From JAJYSO01 sp964495935 (lineage in GTDB: Bacteria; Bacteroidota; Bacteroidia; Flavobacteriales; Flavobacteriaceae): 18,118 nt of DNA. Shown here one piece after another: positions 1 to 7,751 of this stretch; the stretch's first letter is position 1, and each line of letters begins with the position of its first letter. The notes beneath the pieces are model-generated. The model saw nothing but the letters and a program-made list of their open reading frames with translations. It was not told the DNA's origin and searched no databases. Where the stretch lies: the NCBI GenBank assembly GCA_964495935.1, contig CAZBXQ010000062.1, forward strand, positions 1-18,118, given 5' to 3'. The position numbers and the translations under genes are program-made.

Positions 1-63
1 ATTGTTCCAGGTGACGGCTTTTTTGTAGAGCATAGCCATAGCTACGGTCGAAAAAGAGACTAA
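1..63 (+). CDS. C-terminal end of an unidentified ORF cut by the window edge
   Basis: Frame 1 is open from the first base to a TAA at 61-63, giving 20 residues that end in HSHSYGRKRD. The stretch is too short to assign to a family. The opposite strand is also open here: one minus-strand frame runs without a stop from about 105 to base 1. Coding direction is therefore uncertain, and both could be chance frames in a dispersed repeat whose conserved core starts at 82. Confidence 0.2.
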   Translation: MVPGDGFFVEHSHSYGRKRD

Positions 64-81
64 AACTGGAGCAATAGGATT

Positions 82-117
82 ATTTTGCAGCCCATTTTTG
101 AAAGTTTAAATGACCTC
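82..117. repeat. Dispersed 36-nt repeat, copy 1
   Basis: These 36 nt recur exactly at 5402-5437 in the same orientation. After one mismatch both copies continue ATAAA. The repeat ends about 15 nt before the start codon of the gene at 132, so it forms that gene's 5' leader. It has no evident hairpin. It could be the end of a mobile element or a MITE-like intergenic repeat. Identity is direct observation; the element class is unknown. Confidence 0.85.
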
Positions 118-131
118 TATAAAAGATAAGA

Positions 132-920
132 ATGATAAAACACAGAACGTATCTGCTTTTTGCTTTATTTTGTCTCCTTCTTTTGGGAAACGTTTCTTCG
201 GGGACAGCGCAAGATAAGCATGGAGAAAAAGCAATACAAAAAAATGTGCTTGAACAAGGCGATGCAGCCCAGACGAATGCACATTATCAGATCACGATTT
301 TCAAGCAGCAGGGGCAAACGTTAAAACGCCTGTTTTTCGCTTTTGGATTTAATAATGTTGTTGGGAGTAATCTATCTCCGGGAGATTCTTATAAATTTCT
401 GGGAAGTCGCTTTTTTGAAATCGGAGGCGAGTTTTCAACGGCCTTGACTCCAACCGGCTTTTACCGCTTGAATTATGGATTGGCTTTTCAATTTAATGGG
501 CTTAAACCCAAGGATAACCGGTTTTTTAAAAAGAATGGCTCCAAAACCCGATTGGTGAAGTTTCCCTCTTCTTTGGAAAAATCAAAATTTAGAAGGGATC
601 ATCTTGTCCTCCCTGTTCATTTTGAATTTGGTCCCGCCGATCTCGATTATCAGGCCCGGTCCTGGCGGGTGGGGGTAGGGGGCTATTCGGGATTGCGTAT
701 AGGAATCCGGCAGAAGCTACGTTATAAAGAAGATGGAAAGACAAGAAGAGAAAAAAGTGCTCAACGACTTAATACCCCTGATTTTATTTATGGATTGAGT
801 GCGTATTTGGGATATGGGAAAACGGCTTTATATGTAAAGTACGACCTGAACCCCATTTTTAAGCACAATCCGGTAGCGGAACACAATATATCTCTGGGAT
901 TGCGAATTACCCTTTATTGA
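132..920 (+). CDS. Secreted beta-rich protein, probably an outer-membrane barrel
   Basis: This is a 262-residue protein of unknown function. The N-terminus is a classical Sec signal peptide: MIKHR, then a Leu/Phe-rich core at residues 8-20, and a likely cleavage after the Ala of GTA at 24-26. The mature part has alternating aromatic and polar residues and many short Gly-bounded strands (for example GVGGYSGLRIGIRQKLRY and SLGLRITLY at the end). A C-terminal aromatic residue fits a beta-barrel outer-membrane protein of the porin-family/PorT-like type. I see no catalytic motif. The ATG at 132 gives the full signal peptide. The 3' end overlaps the convergent gene at 914 by 7 nt, so the two messages are antisense at their tails. 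Barrel topology is inferred from composition; the true family was not identified. Confidence 0.75.
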   Translation: MIKHRTYLLFALFCLLLLGNVSSGTAQDKHGEKAIQKNVLEQGDAAQTNAHYQITIFKQQGQTLKRLFFAFGFNNVVGSNLSPGDSYKFLGSRFFEIGGEFSTALTPTGFYRLNYGLAFQFNGLKPKDNRFFKKNGSKTRLVKFPSSLEKSKFRRDHLVLPVHFEFGPADLDYQARSWRVGVGGYSGLRIGIRQKLRYKEDGKTRREKSAQRLNTPDFIYGLSAYLGYGKTALYVKYDLNPIFKHNPVAEHNISLGLRITLY

Positions 921-1267
921 GGTTCGTTTTTACCTTCCAGAATCTCCCAGTATTCATGGGCTTTTCGGATATAGGGAATGACAATGGTCCCTCCGATTAA
1001 CGTTCCTATACTCATGATTTCGACAACCTGCTTACGGGTAATGCCTTCCTTATGGCAGGTTTCCAGATGATATTGAATACATTCTTCACACCGCAACACC
1101 AAAGAAGCTATTAACCCCAGCATTTCTTTGGTCTTTTTGTCAATGGCACCTTCTACAAAAGCATTGGTATCCAGGTTAAAAATTCGTTTTAAAACTTTAT
1201 TATTTTCAGCCAGTAGTTTTCCGGTCATTTTACTCCGGTAGGCGTTAAACTCATCGACTTTATCCAT
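914..1267 (-). CDS. Carboxymuconolactone decarboxylase/AhpD-like protein
   Basis: This 117-residue all-helical protein belongs to the CMD/AhpD-like superfamily. The diagnostic Cys-x-x-Cys-x-x-x-His motif is present as CEECIQYH, with C60, C63 and H67, preceded by the usual hydrophobic helix (LIASLVLR) and followed by GITRKQVVEIMSIGTLIGG. In AhpD-type members the Cys pair is a redox thiol centre that reduces peroxidase partners. Single-domain small members act as alkylhydroperoxidase-like or decarboxylase-like enzymes, and the exact substrate cannot be read from sequence. There is no signal peptide, so it should be cytoplasmic. It lies 56 nt downstream of the TonB-receptor-like gene on the same strand and could be co-transcribed, although a -7-like box (1297-1304) suggests its own promoter. 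The stop overlaps the convergent gene by 7 nt. Confidence 0.88.
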   Translation of the reverse strand: MDKVDEFNAYRSKMTGKLLAENNKVLKRIFNLDTNAFVEGAIDKKTKEMLGLIASLVLRCEECIQYHLETCHKEGITRKQVVEIMSIGTLIGGTIVIPYIRKAHEYWEILEGKNEPQ

Positions 1268-1296
1268 GCGTGTTCAAATATTTGACAAAAGAATGG

Positions 1297-1304
1297 CAAA
1301 GGTA
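1297..1304 (-). promoter_or_regulatory. Candidate -7 box (TACCTTTG) for the AhpD-like gene
   Basis: The minus strand reads TACCTTTG 29 nt upstream of the ATG at 1267, matching the Bacteroidota primary-sigma -7 consensus TAnnTTTG. No TTG lies at the preferred 17-23 nt spacing upstream; the nearest is about 29 nt away. The promoter is therefore only weakly supported. Confidence 0.35.
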
Positions 1305-1323
1305 AGGAATTATGTTTGATTGC

Positions 1324-4002
1324 TTAAAAATACCAATCCAATCGCAACAGTATCATTCGACCTCTTAGGCGATAACGATCTCTAATAAGTTGGTTATTAG
1401 CAATGGAATAGAGCTTATAGTCTTTTACGTTAAATAAATTGGTAACATCGAAACTCACGTCCACACCGGCATTTTTAAAATGACGACGGATCTTAGCTCC
1501 GCTGAACAGATACCTGTTTTTGTTGTTTTTTTGATGAGTGAGGCTGTGCTTGGCATTGATTTCAAATTCCCATAATTGAAAGGGGGTAAACTGTAGTTCT
1601 ATGGATTGATCTAATCGGAAAGTAGTGTGCTGAATGCGTTTTTCCTTTTGGGTATCTAATGTACTGTTAATCCAAAAGGCATGAGGCCGGTATAGGAGTC
1701 TGACTTGACCGAACAGCTTTTTGTCAAATTTTGAACTTAATGAAAAGTTCCGGGTGTGAAAAGGAATAAGTTTATCGTTAATAATTTGTCGGAAAGAGGT
1801 GGTGTTAAATTCCGATTTTAAAGAAAATGTACTTCCTAATGCAAATACATACTTGCTGAGTCCCAAGTTAAAGCCATAACTGCTTTGCGCATTCTCAATG
1901 GGCAACATGATGGTGTTTTGAATTCCATCGGTAATTTGAGTTGAAAATATAGTATTTGAAATGCTTTTGTTATAGTTAAATCCGGCATTCATAAAAAATA
2001 AACTTGCCGATTTTTCAAAATGGTAGCCAAGACGGAAGGCATCTTCTTTTCTTTTTTGTAGATCTGCCTGATTGGCCTGGAGGATTCTATAATTTTTTAA
2101 AACAGCACCCTGGAATACATCGGTAATATTACCGAAAGTATGATGATGGCCATAACTGATATTGAGCCTTTCTTCTATGTTGAGATTGTATTGCACTTTT
2201 AAATTAGGACTGAAAATAAAATGATTGTTTTTGGAATCCGAGTGGTAATCCTCTTGTGAATATCGTATGGTCTGATAGGCCAAGGGCAGGGAGACGATGG
2301 ATTTCCAGTCTTTATACCTCAGTTCATAGGTAGCCGAAGCATAAAGATTTTGTCGGTTCCACTTCACATGGTTCCCGGCATCTCTATGGTATGGAAAGGA
2401 TTGTTGATCCCGTTCAAAATTTAGAGTTGTATTAAATTTTTGATGTTCATTAATATATCCCAACTTATACTGCTGAGTGATCCTCTTATTTGGTATCTTA
2501 TAAGAAATATAGGCATTTGAAAATAGTGTTGGGATCTGTAGGGATTGAACCACCGTATCGTAATTTCCCTCTTGATCTGCTATTTCCATATGATATCCTT
2601 CCCCTATTCGTAGTTTTTGTCGATTATTATTGTAATTGATCAGCCACCTGATTTCTCCGATTCCCTTATTATTTTGAAGTTGTGGTATCCAATTAAAATC
2701 ATTGGAAATTTCGTATTGATTTTTGTCCAAGTTCTGTAAAAACGTATTCTCATTAAAATGCATCAGTGCATGATTATCGTCTGTATGAAGATTAATCTTT
2801 ACATTATTATTTAAAAAATAATGTTTTTTGTTTGCCATTATATTGAAGGAGGTATGCAATAGCATGGGTTTCTTAATCAGTTCTTGTGTTTCGTTGTAGG
2901 TTATGGTATCCGTTGAGGTGAAATTGTCGATTGTACTGCTGTAATCCATACTACTTCTATCCCAGTATCCTTGAATATTGACCTTAAACTGGACCCCGTT
3001 TTGGGTATTGTACAGGTTGTTGAGATCGACAAGTTTAGAGCGATTGAAATAATAGGTTGGAACCGGTAAATCAGGAGGGCCCGCGGTACCGAGTGCCAAA
3101 GAAAAATCCGCGGGATCGGTACCAATATTGGAGATAAAATTGGAGGCACCTAATTGTTTAAAATCATTTTTGTAGTCTGTCCCACTGTTATTCAGTGCCA
3201 GCGTATTGATCATTTTAATGTTCTTATTTAACACTATGGGGGTTACGGCAGCATCATATTGTTGAGGAAGGCCTCCTCCGGTCATCAATTGGGTCGATAA
3301 TTTTAATTTATTTTCATCTTTTAGAATCAGATTGATAGCCGTTTTATTGGTGAATATTTTGTTTTGTAAAACTTTGATGGGCTGATGATTCCTGATCACG
3401 TCAATGGCCTTAATATCTTCTTTTCGGATGGCTTTGGTGGCTAACCCGTACCTGCCATTCATCAGGTCATCCCCGTGAATGTATAAATTTTCGATTGGCT
3501 TTCCGTTATAATAAATCGTTCCGTCATCCCCGATGTCGATACCGGGCATGCGCCTTAACACATCCCCGACGCTGCGATCTTCCGGCTGGGCAAAATTGGT
3601 CACGGCATATCGTAAAGTGTCCCCCAGACGTTTCAGCGTCGGGCGGTTCTTTACGATTACTTCACGAAGTATTTCTTCATCGGGAGGAAGTTCAAATTGA
3701 TAATAGGCAGTCTCTGGTTCAATACCTATTCGCTGTTTTTTATAGCCTAAAAAGCGGGCTTCTATCCATAATTTAACGGGTGAATGAACAGGGATTTCCA
3801 ACGTGAACTCTCCTTTTTCGTCGGTGATAGAAAAGGCAAGAATGGTAGATGAGGAGTCTATTACAATCACACTGGCATGTTCCAAATTTTCTCGAGTATC
3901 GCTTTTTACCTGCCCCTTTACTATCTTTTTTTGAGCCAATAAGAGGTTAAAAGAAAAAAGCAGAAGGCTAAACGATACCCAATAAACGGCTCGATGGGCC
4001 AT
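1324..4002 (-). CDS. TonB-dependent-receptor-like outer-membrane beta-barrel protein
   Basis: This 892-residue outer-membrane protein has three parts. Residues 1-23 are a Sec signal peptide ending LLLAQ. Residues about 27-110 form a carboxypeptidase-regulatory-like beta-sandwich (VKGQVKSD..., then DEKGEFTLEI). Residues about 115-230 form a plug-like domain with LREVIVKNRP, VGDVLRRMPGIDIG, the GTIYYNGKPIENLYIHGDDL segment and IDVIRNHQPIKVL. The rest is barrel, ending in Phe as expected for BAM-dependent insertion. The length is normal for the family. It follows a GLPGLI-family gene by 32 nt on the same strand, a pairing common in Flavobacteriia, so the two probably work together at the outer membrane. 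I see no clear TonB box. The transported substrate is unknown, and a purely structural or transport-independent role cannot be excluded. Confidence 0.9.
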   Translation of the reverse strand: MAHRAVYWVSFSLLLFSFNLLLAQKKIVKGQVKSDTRENLEHASVIVIDSSSTILAFSITDEKGEFTLEIPVHSPVKLWIEARFLGYKKQRIGIEPETAYYQFELPPDEEILREVIVKNRPTLKRLGDTLRYAVTNFAQPEDRSVGDVLRRMPGIDIGDDGTIYYNGKPIENLYIHGDDLMNGRYGLATKAIRKEDIKAIDVIRNHQPIKVLQNKIFTNKTAINLILKDENKLKLSTQLMTGGGLPQQYDAAVTPIVLNKNIKMINTLALNNSGTDYKNDFKQLGASNFISNIGTDPADFSLALGTAGPPDLPVPTYYFNRSKLVDLNNLYNTQNGVQFKVNIQGYWDRSSMDYSSTIDNFTSTDTITYNETQELIKKPMLLHTSFNIMANKKHYFLNNNVKINLHTDDNHALMHFNENTFLQNLDKNQYEISNDFNWIPQLQNNKGIGEIRWLINYNNNRQKLRIGEGYHMEIADQEGNYDTVVQSLQIPTLFSNAYISYKIPNKRITQQYKLGYINEHQKFNTTLNFERDQQSFPYHRDAGNHVKWNRQNLYASATYELRYKDWKSIVSLPLAYQTIRYSQEDYHSDSKNNHFIFSPNLKVQYNLNIEERLNISYGHHHTFGNITDVFQGAVLKNYRILQANQADLQKRKEDAFRLGYHFEKSASLFFMNAGFNYNKSISNTIFSTQITDGIQNTIMLPIENAQSSYGFNLGLSKYVFALGSTFSLKSEFNTTSFRQIINDKLIPFHTRNFSLSSKFDKKLFGQVRLLYRPHAFWINSTLDTQKEKRIQHTTFRLDQSIELQFTPFQLWEFEINAKHSLTHQKNNKNRYLFSGAKIRRHFKNAGVDVSFDVTNLFNVKDYKLYSIANNQLIRDRYRLRGRMILLRLDWYF

Positions 4003-4034
4003 ATGATAGAAATTTTGAGTGCTTATCGCCGAAA

Positions 4035-4898
4035 TTATTTCAATTCCATGGGGTTGTACTTTTTTATTTTATGGACGGTATTGGCACTTTCGTCTTCGAT
4101 GTTAATAATTCCTAATTTGGCATTGGGAGCCTGAGCACTCGTAAAGGTCTCAGGATTTTTTTCAAATTGCTCTTTAATTTTGTAATACTGTTTGACACTA
4201 ATCGGAATGCTGTATTTGCTATCCATAAAAGAGGCAGTTGTTTCATTGGGATTGGTGTCTTTTGTTATGCCTTCAAATAAAATAGAGATCTCTTCTTTTT
4301 GATCATGTACTTCAAGGATCAGCCCGGGCAGGCCCGATAATTTCCAGGGCCCGTCCGGAAATGGAAGTTCGGGAGCAAACCATACCTCATACGTGCGTCC
4401 CCCATAATTCCCTACAGCTTTTTGACAAGAGTATCCCCCTATTTCCTTCTTTTTATCCTGTATTTTCCAGTCTATTTGAGGTATCGTGGTTTCTGCCTTA
4501 TACACTTTCAATCCCAAAAGAGCATAGATCCCCATTTTTTGGGTGGCAAAATTTTTGACGATTTCTTCATTAATGAGTACCCCTGCATTATTTACGCGCA
4601 ACAGGGGGCCTCCGCTCACAACGGTTAGGTTTGCTTCGGGAATATTCGCTTGCAGAGCTTGTTGTTCGGTGGACTTGCCGGGATCATTTTCATGGTAGAT
4701 CAATAGGGAGCAATAGCGACTGCCTTGGTTATCCAAAGATAATATCATATCTTCTTTGTAAGGATTGTCCTTGTTTGCCAGATCATTGATATATTCAAAT
4801 TTATAGGTGATGTTCACAATTCCCTCTTGTGCGCGCAGAGTCATGTCGATTCCTCCATAAATCATCATAAAAACGAATGCTATAAGACTGCTTTTCAT
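4035..4898 (-). CDS. GLPGLI family secreted protein
   Basis: This 287-residue protein carries the family-defining GLPGLI hexapeptide at residues 189-194, in the usual context PFPDGPWKLSGLPGLILEVHD. A Sec signal peptide covers residues 1-23, with an Ala-Gln junction (RAQ) at 22-24. Other family-like elements are an N-terminal strand (INITYKFEY-like, about 27-36), a central region with KVYKAE and IDWKIQ, and GGYSCQKA just before the YEVWFAPELPFP stretch. The biochemical role of GLPGLI proteins is not established. They are Bacteroidota-specific, exported, and often encoded next to TonB-receptor-like barrels, as here. It is probably the first gene of a two- or three-gene operon (GLPGLI, barrel, AhpD-like). 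No TAnnTTTG box was found in the upstream 200 nt. Confidence 0.92.
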   Translation of the reverse strand: MKSSLIAFVFMMIYGGIDMTLRAQEGIVNITYKFEYINDLANKDNPYKEDMILSLDNQGSRYCSLLIYHENDPGKSTEQQALQANIPEANLTVVSGGPLLRVNNAGVLINEEIVKNFATQKMGIYALLGLKVYKAETTIPQIDWKIQDKKKEIGGYSCQKAVGNYGGRTYEVWFAPELPFPDGPWKLSGLPGLILEVHDQKEEISILFEGITKDTNPNETTASFMDSKYSIPISVKQYYKIKEQFEKNPETFTSAQAPNAKLGIINIEDESANTVHKIKKYNPMELK

Positions 4899-5299
4899 AA
4901 AAATAGTAGGATGATAAAAATTATTGAATAATTGAGTTTAGTTTAAGTCTTTTATGATTTGGATATATTGTTTTTTGATCTTCTTATCGTCTATTGGGTT
5001 TCCTTATAATAAAATATTTGTAGAAGAGGTATTATAGCCTTCCATAATTAGTTGGAACTTCAGTTTCGATATTTTTAATTTTGTACAAGAGGAACTCGAA
5101 TTAGTCCTAATACAAATTTGTTATTTCCGTTGGATGTTTTTATACAAAGTAGAATCAAAACAGTAATTTAAGATATTTTTCTATATTAAACGATGTTTTA
5201 TTAAAATATTTACCATTTCAACTCATCTATATACTTCCATTTTTTGATTTCGGAAAATTTAATGATCTTGATATAGAGTTCTCTCATAAATTTTGAGTG

Positions 5300-5399
5300 N
5301 NNNNNNNNNNNNNNNNNNNNNNNNNNNNNNNNNNNNNNNNNNNNNNNNNNNNNNNNNNNNNNNNNNNNNNNNNNNNNNNNNNNNNNNNNNNNNNNNNNN
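5300..5399. other. Assembly gap (100 N)
   Basis: Exactly 100 unknown bases, the conventional placeholder for a gap of unknown size. Repeat copy 2 begins within 3 nt of its right edge, which suggests a repeat collapse caused the break. Confidence 0.98.
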
Positions 5400-5401
5400 T
5401 C

Positions 5402-5437
5402 ATTTTGCAGCCCATTTTTGAAAGTTTAAATGACCTC
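5402..5437. repeat. Dispersed 36-nt repeat, copy 2
   Basis: Identical to 82-117 in the same orientation. It abuts the assembly gap, so the repeated unit probably extends leftward into unsequenced DNA. Unlike copy 1 it does not precede a plus-strand gene; it lies about 55 nt beyond the 3' end of the minus-strand gene 5493-5864. Confidence 0.85.
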
Positions 5438-5492
5438 AATAAAGAGAATTCAGCCTAAGAACAATACACTTTAAAGAATTGATCTTGCCGAA

Positions 5493-5864
5493 TTATTCGG
5501 GTACTGCAACTTCAGGTTTTTTAAACCGGCTATAAAGACCAACGGCCAAGATGGAAAGAGCTCCACCTATTGCCATGGACAGTATAAGTCGTAACATATA
5601 GGAGAGGCTTACCTCCCAGATTTCGGGAATATGTACAAGAATGTCGATTCCAATTGCAAAAAGGACAAATTTCAAAAAAGAAAGAGAACTGTGTTTTCTG
5701 CGAAAAACATAGAGACCGGAGGCTAAAGCAGGGATAAAAAAGATTCGAGATCCATTTTCGGGAAAATAGAGGAGCGATTCAGGTTGATCGAAGTTTTTGA
5801 GGTAAATACTTCCGGCCATACATCCCAAAATAATAAGTATATGGAAGATCTTTTCCTTCAGCAC
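5493..5864 (-). CDS. Small polytopic membrane protein of unknown function
   Basis: This 123-residue protein has about four hydrophobic segments: residues 6-22 (FHILIILGCMAGSIYL), 41-54 (IFFIPALASGLYVF), 63-80 (FLKFVLFAIGIDILVHI) and 87-110 (SYMLRLILSMAIGGALSILAVGLY). A basic tail RFKK follows. It probably sits in the inner membrane. I do not recognise a family. The predicted start is GTG at 5864; no ATG is available upstream in frame before a stop. It is in the same reading frame as the 56-residue membrane ORF upstream (5874-6044), separated by one TAA and three sense codons. The two are probably translationally coupled, or less likely are one gene split by a nonsense change. Confidence 0.65.
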   Translation of the reverse strand: MLKEKIFHILIILGCMAGSIYLKNFDQPESLLYFPENGSRIFFIPALASGLYVFRRKHSSLSFLKFVLFAIGIDILVHIPEIWEVSLSYMLRLILSMAIGGALSILAVGLYSRFKKPEVAVPE

Positions 5865-5873
5865 GGCTTGATT

Positions 5874-6044
5874 TTAATTACTGCAATCTACGCTGTTCCA
5901 TCCGTCCATAAACCCTTGCTTGATTTCGGATAAGATATACCCGCCTTCAGCATAGAAATAGAATCCCAGTATGGCTACTGCGCAAATCAGCAAGGTCACT
6001 GGCAGGGGGTTGTTCTCCGAGATTAAAGTTTTTAACTTTTTCAT
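5874..6044 (-). CDS. 56-residue single-pass membrane protein
   Basis: A short ORF begins at an ATG (6044) with the sequence MKKLKTLISENN. One membrane segment follows at about residues 15-33 (PVTLLICAVAILGFYFYAE). An acidic/polar tail GFMDGWNSVDC follows and ends at TAA 5874-5876. The basic start plus a single hydrophobic helix is a plausible small membrane protein, but no family is recognised. Support comes from good start context and from a -7-like box TATCTTTG only 6 nt upstream of the ATG. It also has a same-strand, same-frame neighbour only 9 nt downstream. A purely chance ORF is possible given the size. Confidence 0.6.
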   Translation of the reverse strand: MKKLKTLISENNPLPVTLLICAVAILGFYFYAEGGYILSEIKQGFMDGWNSVDCSN

Positions 6045-6050
6045 CTTGTA

Positions 6051-6058
6051 CAAAGATA
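6051..6058 (-). promoter_or_regulatory. Candidate -7 box (TATCTTTG) for the small membrane operon
   Basis: The minus strand reads TATCTTTG, a full match to TAnnTTTG, ending 6 nt before the ATG at 6044. If it is used, transcription would start at or next to the ATG, giving a leaderless or near-leaderless mRNA. There is no good -33 TTG at the usual distance. Confidence 0.4.
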
Positions 6059-6063
6059 TAAAG

Positions 6064-6077
6064 TTATCTTAAGATAA
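6064..6077. promoter_or_regulatory. Perfect 14-nt palindrome TTATCTTAAGATAA
   Basis: This perfect palindrome lies 5 nt upstream of the -7 box at 6051-6058, within what would be the -7/-33 spacer. That is a typical position for a repressor operator. It also lies between the 6107-6874 stop and the next gene. The short AT-rich arms mean it could be chance; an operator role is inferred only. Confidence 0.25.
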
Positions 6078-6106
6078 GACAGGGTAAAAATAACGATTCA
6101 TTTGAT

Positions 6107-6874
6107 TTACTCCTTATAATATTGCCTGAATTCCTTGGATGCTGCTACCAATTCATCCAATAATAGGAATCGGTTTTTACTTTTGAGTAAGGAAGCGTTG
6201 AGATATCGAGCTTCACAATAGTCAAAAAATCGGTATTTTTCCTCCGGACCGATCTTTAATTCGTTTTGCAATAATTCTTCTGTAAAAAAAGAATTATTAA
6301 CAAAGAGACTTTCCAGGTCCTCGAAGGTAATGGCCGGGATTTCCGGAGCCTTATTTTTTTTAAACAATCCGGCTATTCCCTTAAATACAGCCGAACCCAC
6401 GGCCAAAAAATCAATTCCATTGGCAAAGTAGCTCGGCGGTTTATTGTATAAAAACGGATGTCGTTTGATGTCTTCTTGTAGCATCAATTTAAATTCGTAA
6501 TTAAAATTATCCAGATCGAATTCAAAGGGAGTGGTTGTGATCACCACTTCTGCCAGATCGAAATGCCTTTCTTTTAACTCGATATAAAGCCCGTTTTGAA
6601 TCGCAGCACTATCGACTACCGTTTTTGTTTCTTCGAAGAATACGGATTTAAGAACCAAGGTGTCTTTTATTCGGGCTTTGATTTCGAATTCCCCCAGATT
6701 GTCGGAAAACGTGATTTCGTCTAAGGTCGTATTCCGGACTTCTACATATTCACTGGAAGCTCCGTCTGAAATTATTTTTCCTTTGATTTTCTGGGCCAAA
6801 GAATGCCAAGAGAAGGCAAATAGCAGTGCTGCAAATATGCTTGTTTTTATAGGTAGAAGGCGATTGATCAGCAC
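6107..6874 (-). CDS. Secreted carboxypeptidase-regulatory-like domain protein
   Basis: This 255-residue exported protein has a Sec signal peptide at residues 1-27 (FAALLFAFSWHSLAQ). A carboxypeptidase-D regulatory-like beta-sandwich follows at about residues 29-112: KIKGKIISDG, then FSDNLGEFEIKA, and the closing HFDLAEVVIT strand typical of such domains. The remainder (about 115-255) is mixed helical and not recognised. It contains FNYEFKLMLQED, a hydrophobic GIDFLAVGSAVFKGIAGLF stretch and an acidic C-terminal helical part. Unlike TonB receptors there is no plug or barrel. Small flavobacterial proteins of this type are usually listed as carboxypeptidase-like regulatory domain proteins, with no known function. 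The start is GTG at 6874, since a stop lies two codons upstream and no ATG precedes the signal peptide. Confidence 0.78.
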   Translation of the reverse strand: MLINRLLPIKTSIFAALLFAFSWHSLAQKIKGKIISDGASSEYVEVRNTTLDEITFSDNLGEFEIKARIKDTLVLKSVFFEETKTVVDSAAIQNGLYIELKERHFDLAEVVITTTPFEFDLDNFNYEFKLMLQEDIKRHPFLYNKPPSYFANGIDFLAVGSAVFKGIAGLFKKNKAPEIPAITFEDLESLFVNNSFFTEELLQNELKIGPEEKYRFFDYCEARYLNASLLKSKNRFLLLDELVAASKEFRQYYKE

Positions 6875-6977
6875 GATTTACAGGTTGTGAAAAGGAATCC
6901 TTTCTGATTTACATGTCAAAAAATACAAAGAAATAGTGAGACAGCATGAGAGTGCGTTGTTGTGATGCCGTCGGGAA

Positions 6978-7490
6978 TTACGGCAAGACAAAACTTTTAA
7001 AAATTTCCCGATGAATAACCCGAGTCTGATGGTTTGGATAGGCTTTTAAAAATGAATTGGGAAAGCGAACGTTTTGTAGCTTCCACTTGATTTCAGAGGC
7101 TTTTAAAAGTCCGTCTTGTTCCTCTATATAGTCAATTTCGGCCTGATCATGAGTACGCCAGAAATACGTGTTAGGATGGTTTTGATGATAGGCATTCCTT
7201 TTTAATCGTTCGGAAACCAGATAATTTTCCCCAGGAGCACCTTTATCAAATCGCATTTTAAGCTGTTTAAAATCACTAATCAATACATTGCGGATTCCAT
7301 TGTCGAAGAAATAGCATTTTTTTCCTTTTTTGATTTCATTCCGGAGGTTTCGACTATAAGCCGGAAGCTTGAAGATAACATAAGTCTTTTCCAGTAGATC
7401 CAAATATTTCTCGACCGCCATCGTGTTAATGTTGCCTATGGTTTGCGCCAGTTCATGGTAATTGACTTCATGGCCCACGAGATAAGGAAG
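6978..7490 (-). pseudogene. 3' remnant of a DUF4143-containing AAA ATPase
   Basis: The frame encodes the C-terminal DUF4143 domain of the AAA_14/DUF4143 ATP-binding family: YHELAQTIG, VEKYLDLLEKTYVIFKLP, FFDNGIRN, ENYLVSERLKRNAY, and YFWRTHDQAEIDYIEE. Intact relatives are about 380 residues with an N-terminal P-loop domain. Here no Walker A or B region is present, and an in-frame TAA at 7491-7493 sits just before LPYLVGHEV. Translation could begin only at the GTG at 7478. The gene is therefore truncated and very unlikely to be functional as an ATPase. Downstream of the break (7494-7586) is a dispersed repeat and the assembly gap, so a rearrangement probably removed the 5' half. The missing part could lie elsewhere in the genome. 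Confidence 0.85.
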
Positions 7491-7550
7491 TTACTTTGTG
7501 ATATAAAAATTACGCCTATATTTTATACAACTGAAGTTTCGAAGATGTTC

Positions 7551-7573
7551 TGAATTCAACACGGTTTATTTGA
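7551..7573 (-). repeat. Dispersed repeat family 2, copy 1 (inverted)
   Basis: The reverse complement matches 18009-18031 at 22 of 23 positions. Similarity resumes beyond a variable spacer: GAAACTTCAGTT here and GAAATTTCAGTT at 18049-18060. The element is therefore about 50-60 nt. It ends 13 nt from the assembly gap. Confidence 0.7.
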
Positions 7574-7586
7574 GTGAATTTACACG

Positions 7587-7686
7587 NNNNNNNNNNNNNN
7601 NNNNNNNNNNNNNNNNNNNNNNNNNNNNNNNNNNNNNNNNNNNNNNNNNNNNNNNNNNNNNNNNNNNNNNNNNNNNNNNNNNNNNN
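7587..7686. other. Assembly gap (100 N)
   Basis: Exactly 100 unknown bases, a placeholder gap of unknown size. It is bordered on the left by a dispersed repeat. Confidence 0.98.
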
Positions 7687-7751
7687 GCCCCCGTATAAGA
7701 AAATCCTACTGTTGCTATCTTCCCGATAGGCTCTCTTTTAACCTTTTCGAT

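Larger units (their letters stand above)
4899..5492. other. AT-rich intergenic region without a recognisable gene
   Basis: This stretch lies between the GLPGLI start and the stop of the small membrane gene at 5493. It is very AT-rich up to the gap at 5300. I found no open frame with protein-like character, tRNA, terminator hairpin or sigma box in it. After the gap it holds copy 2 of the 36-nt repeat and about 55 nt of unassigned sequence. The true length is unknown because of the gap. Confidence 0.6.
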
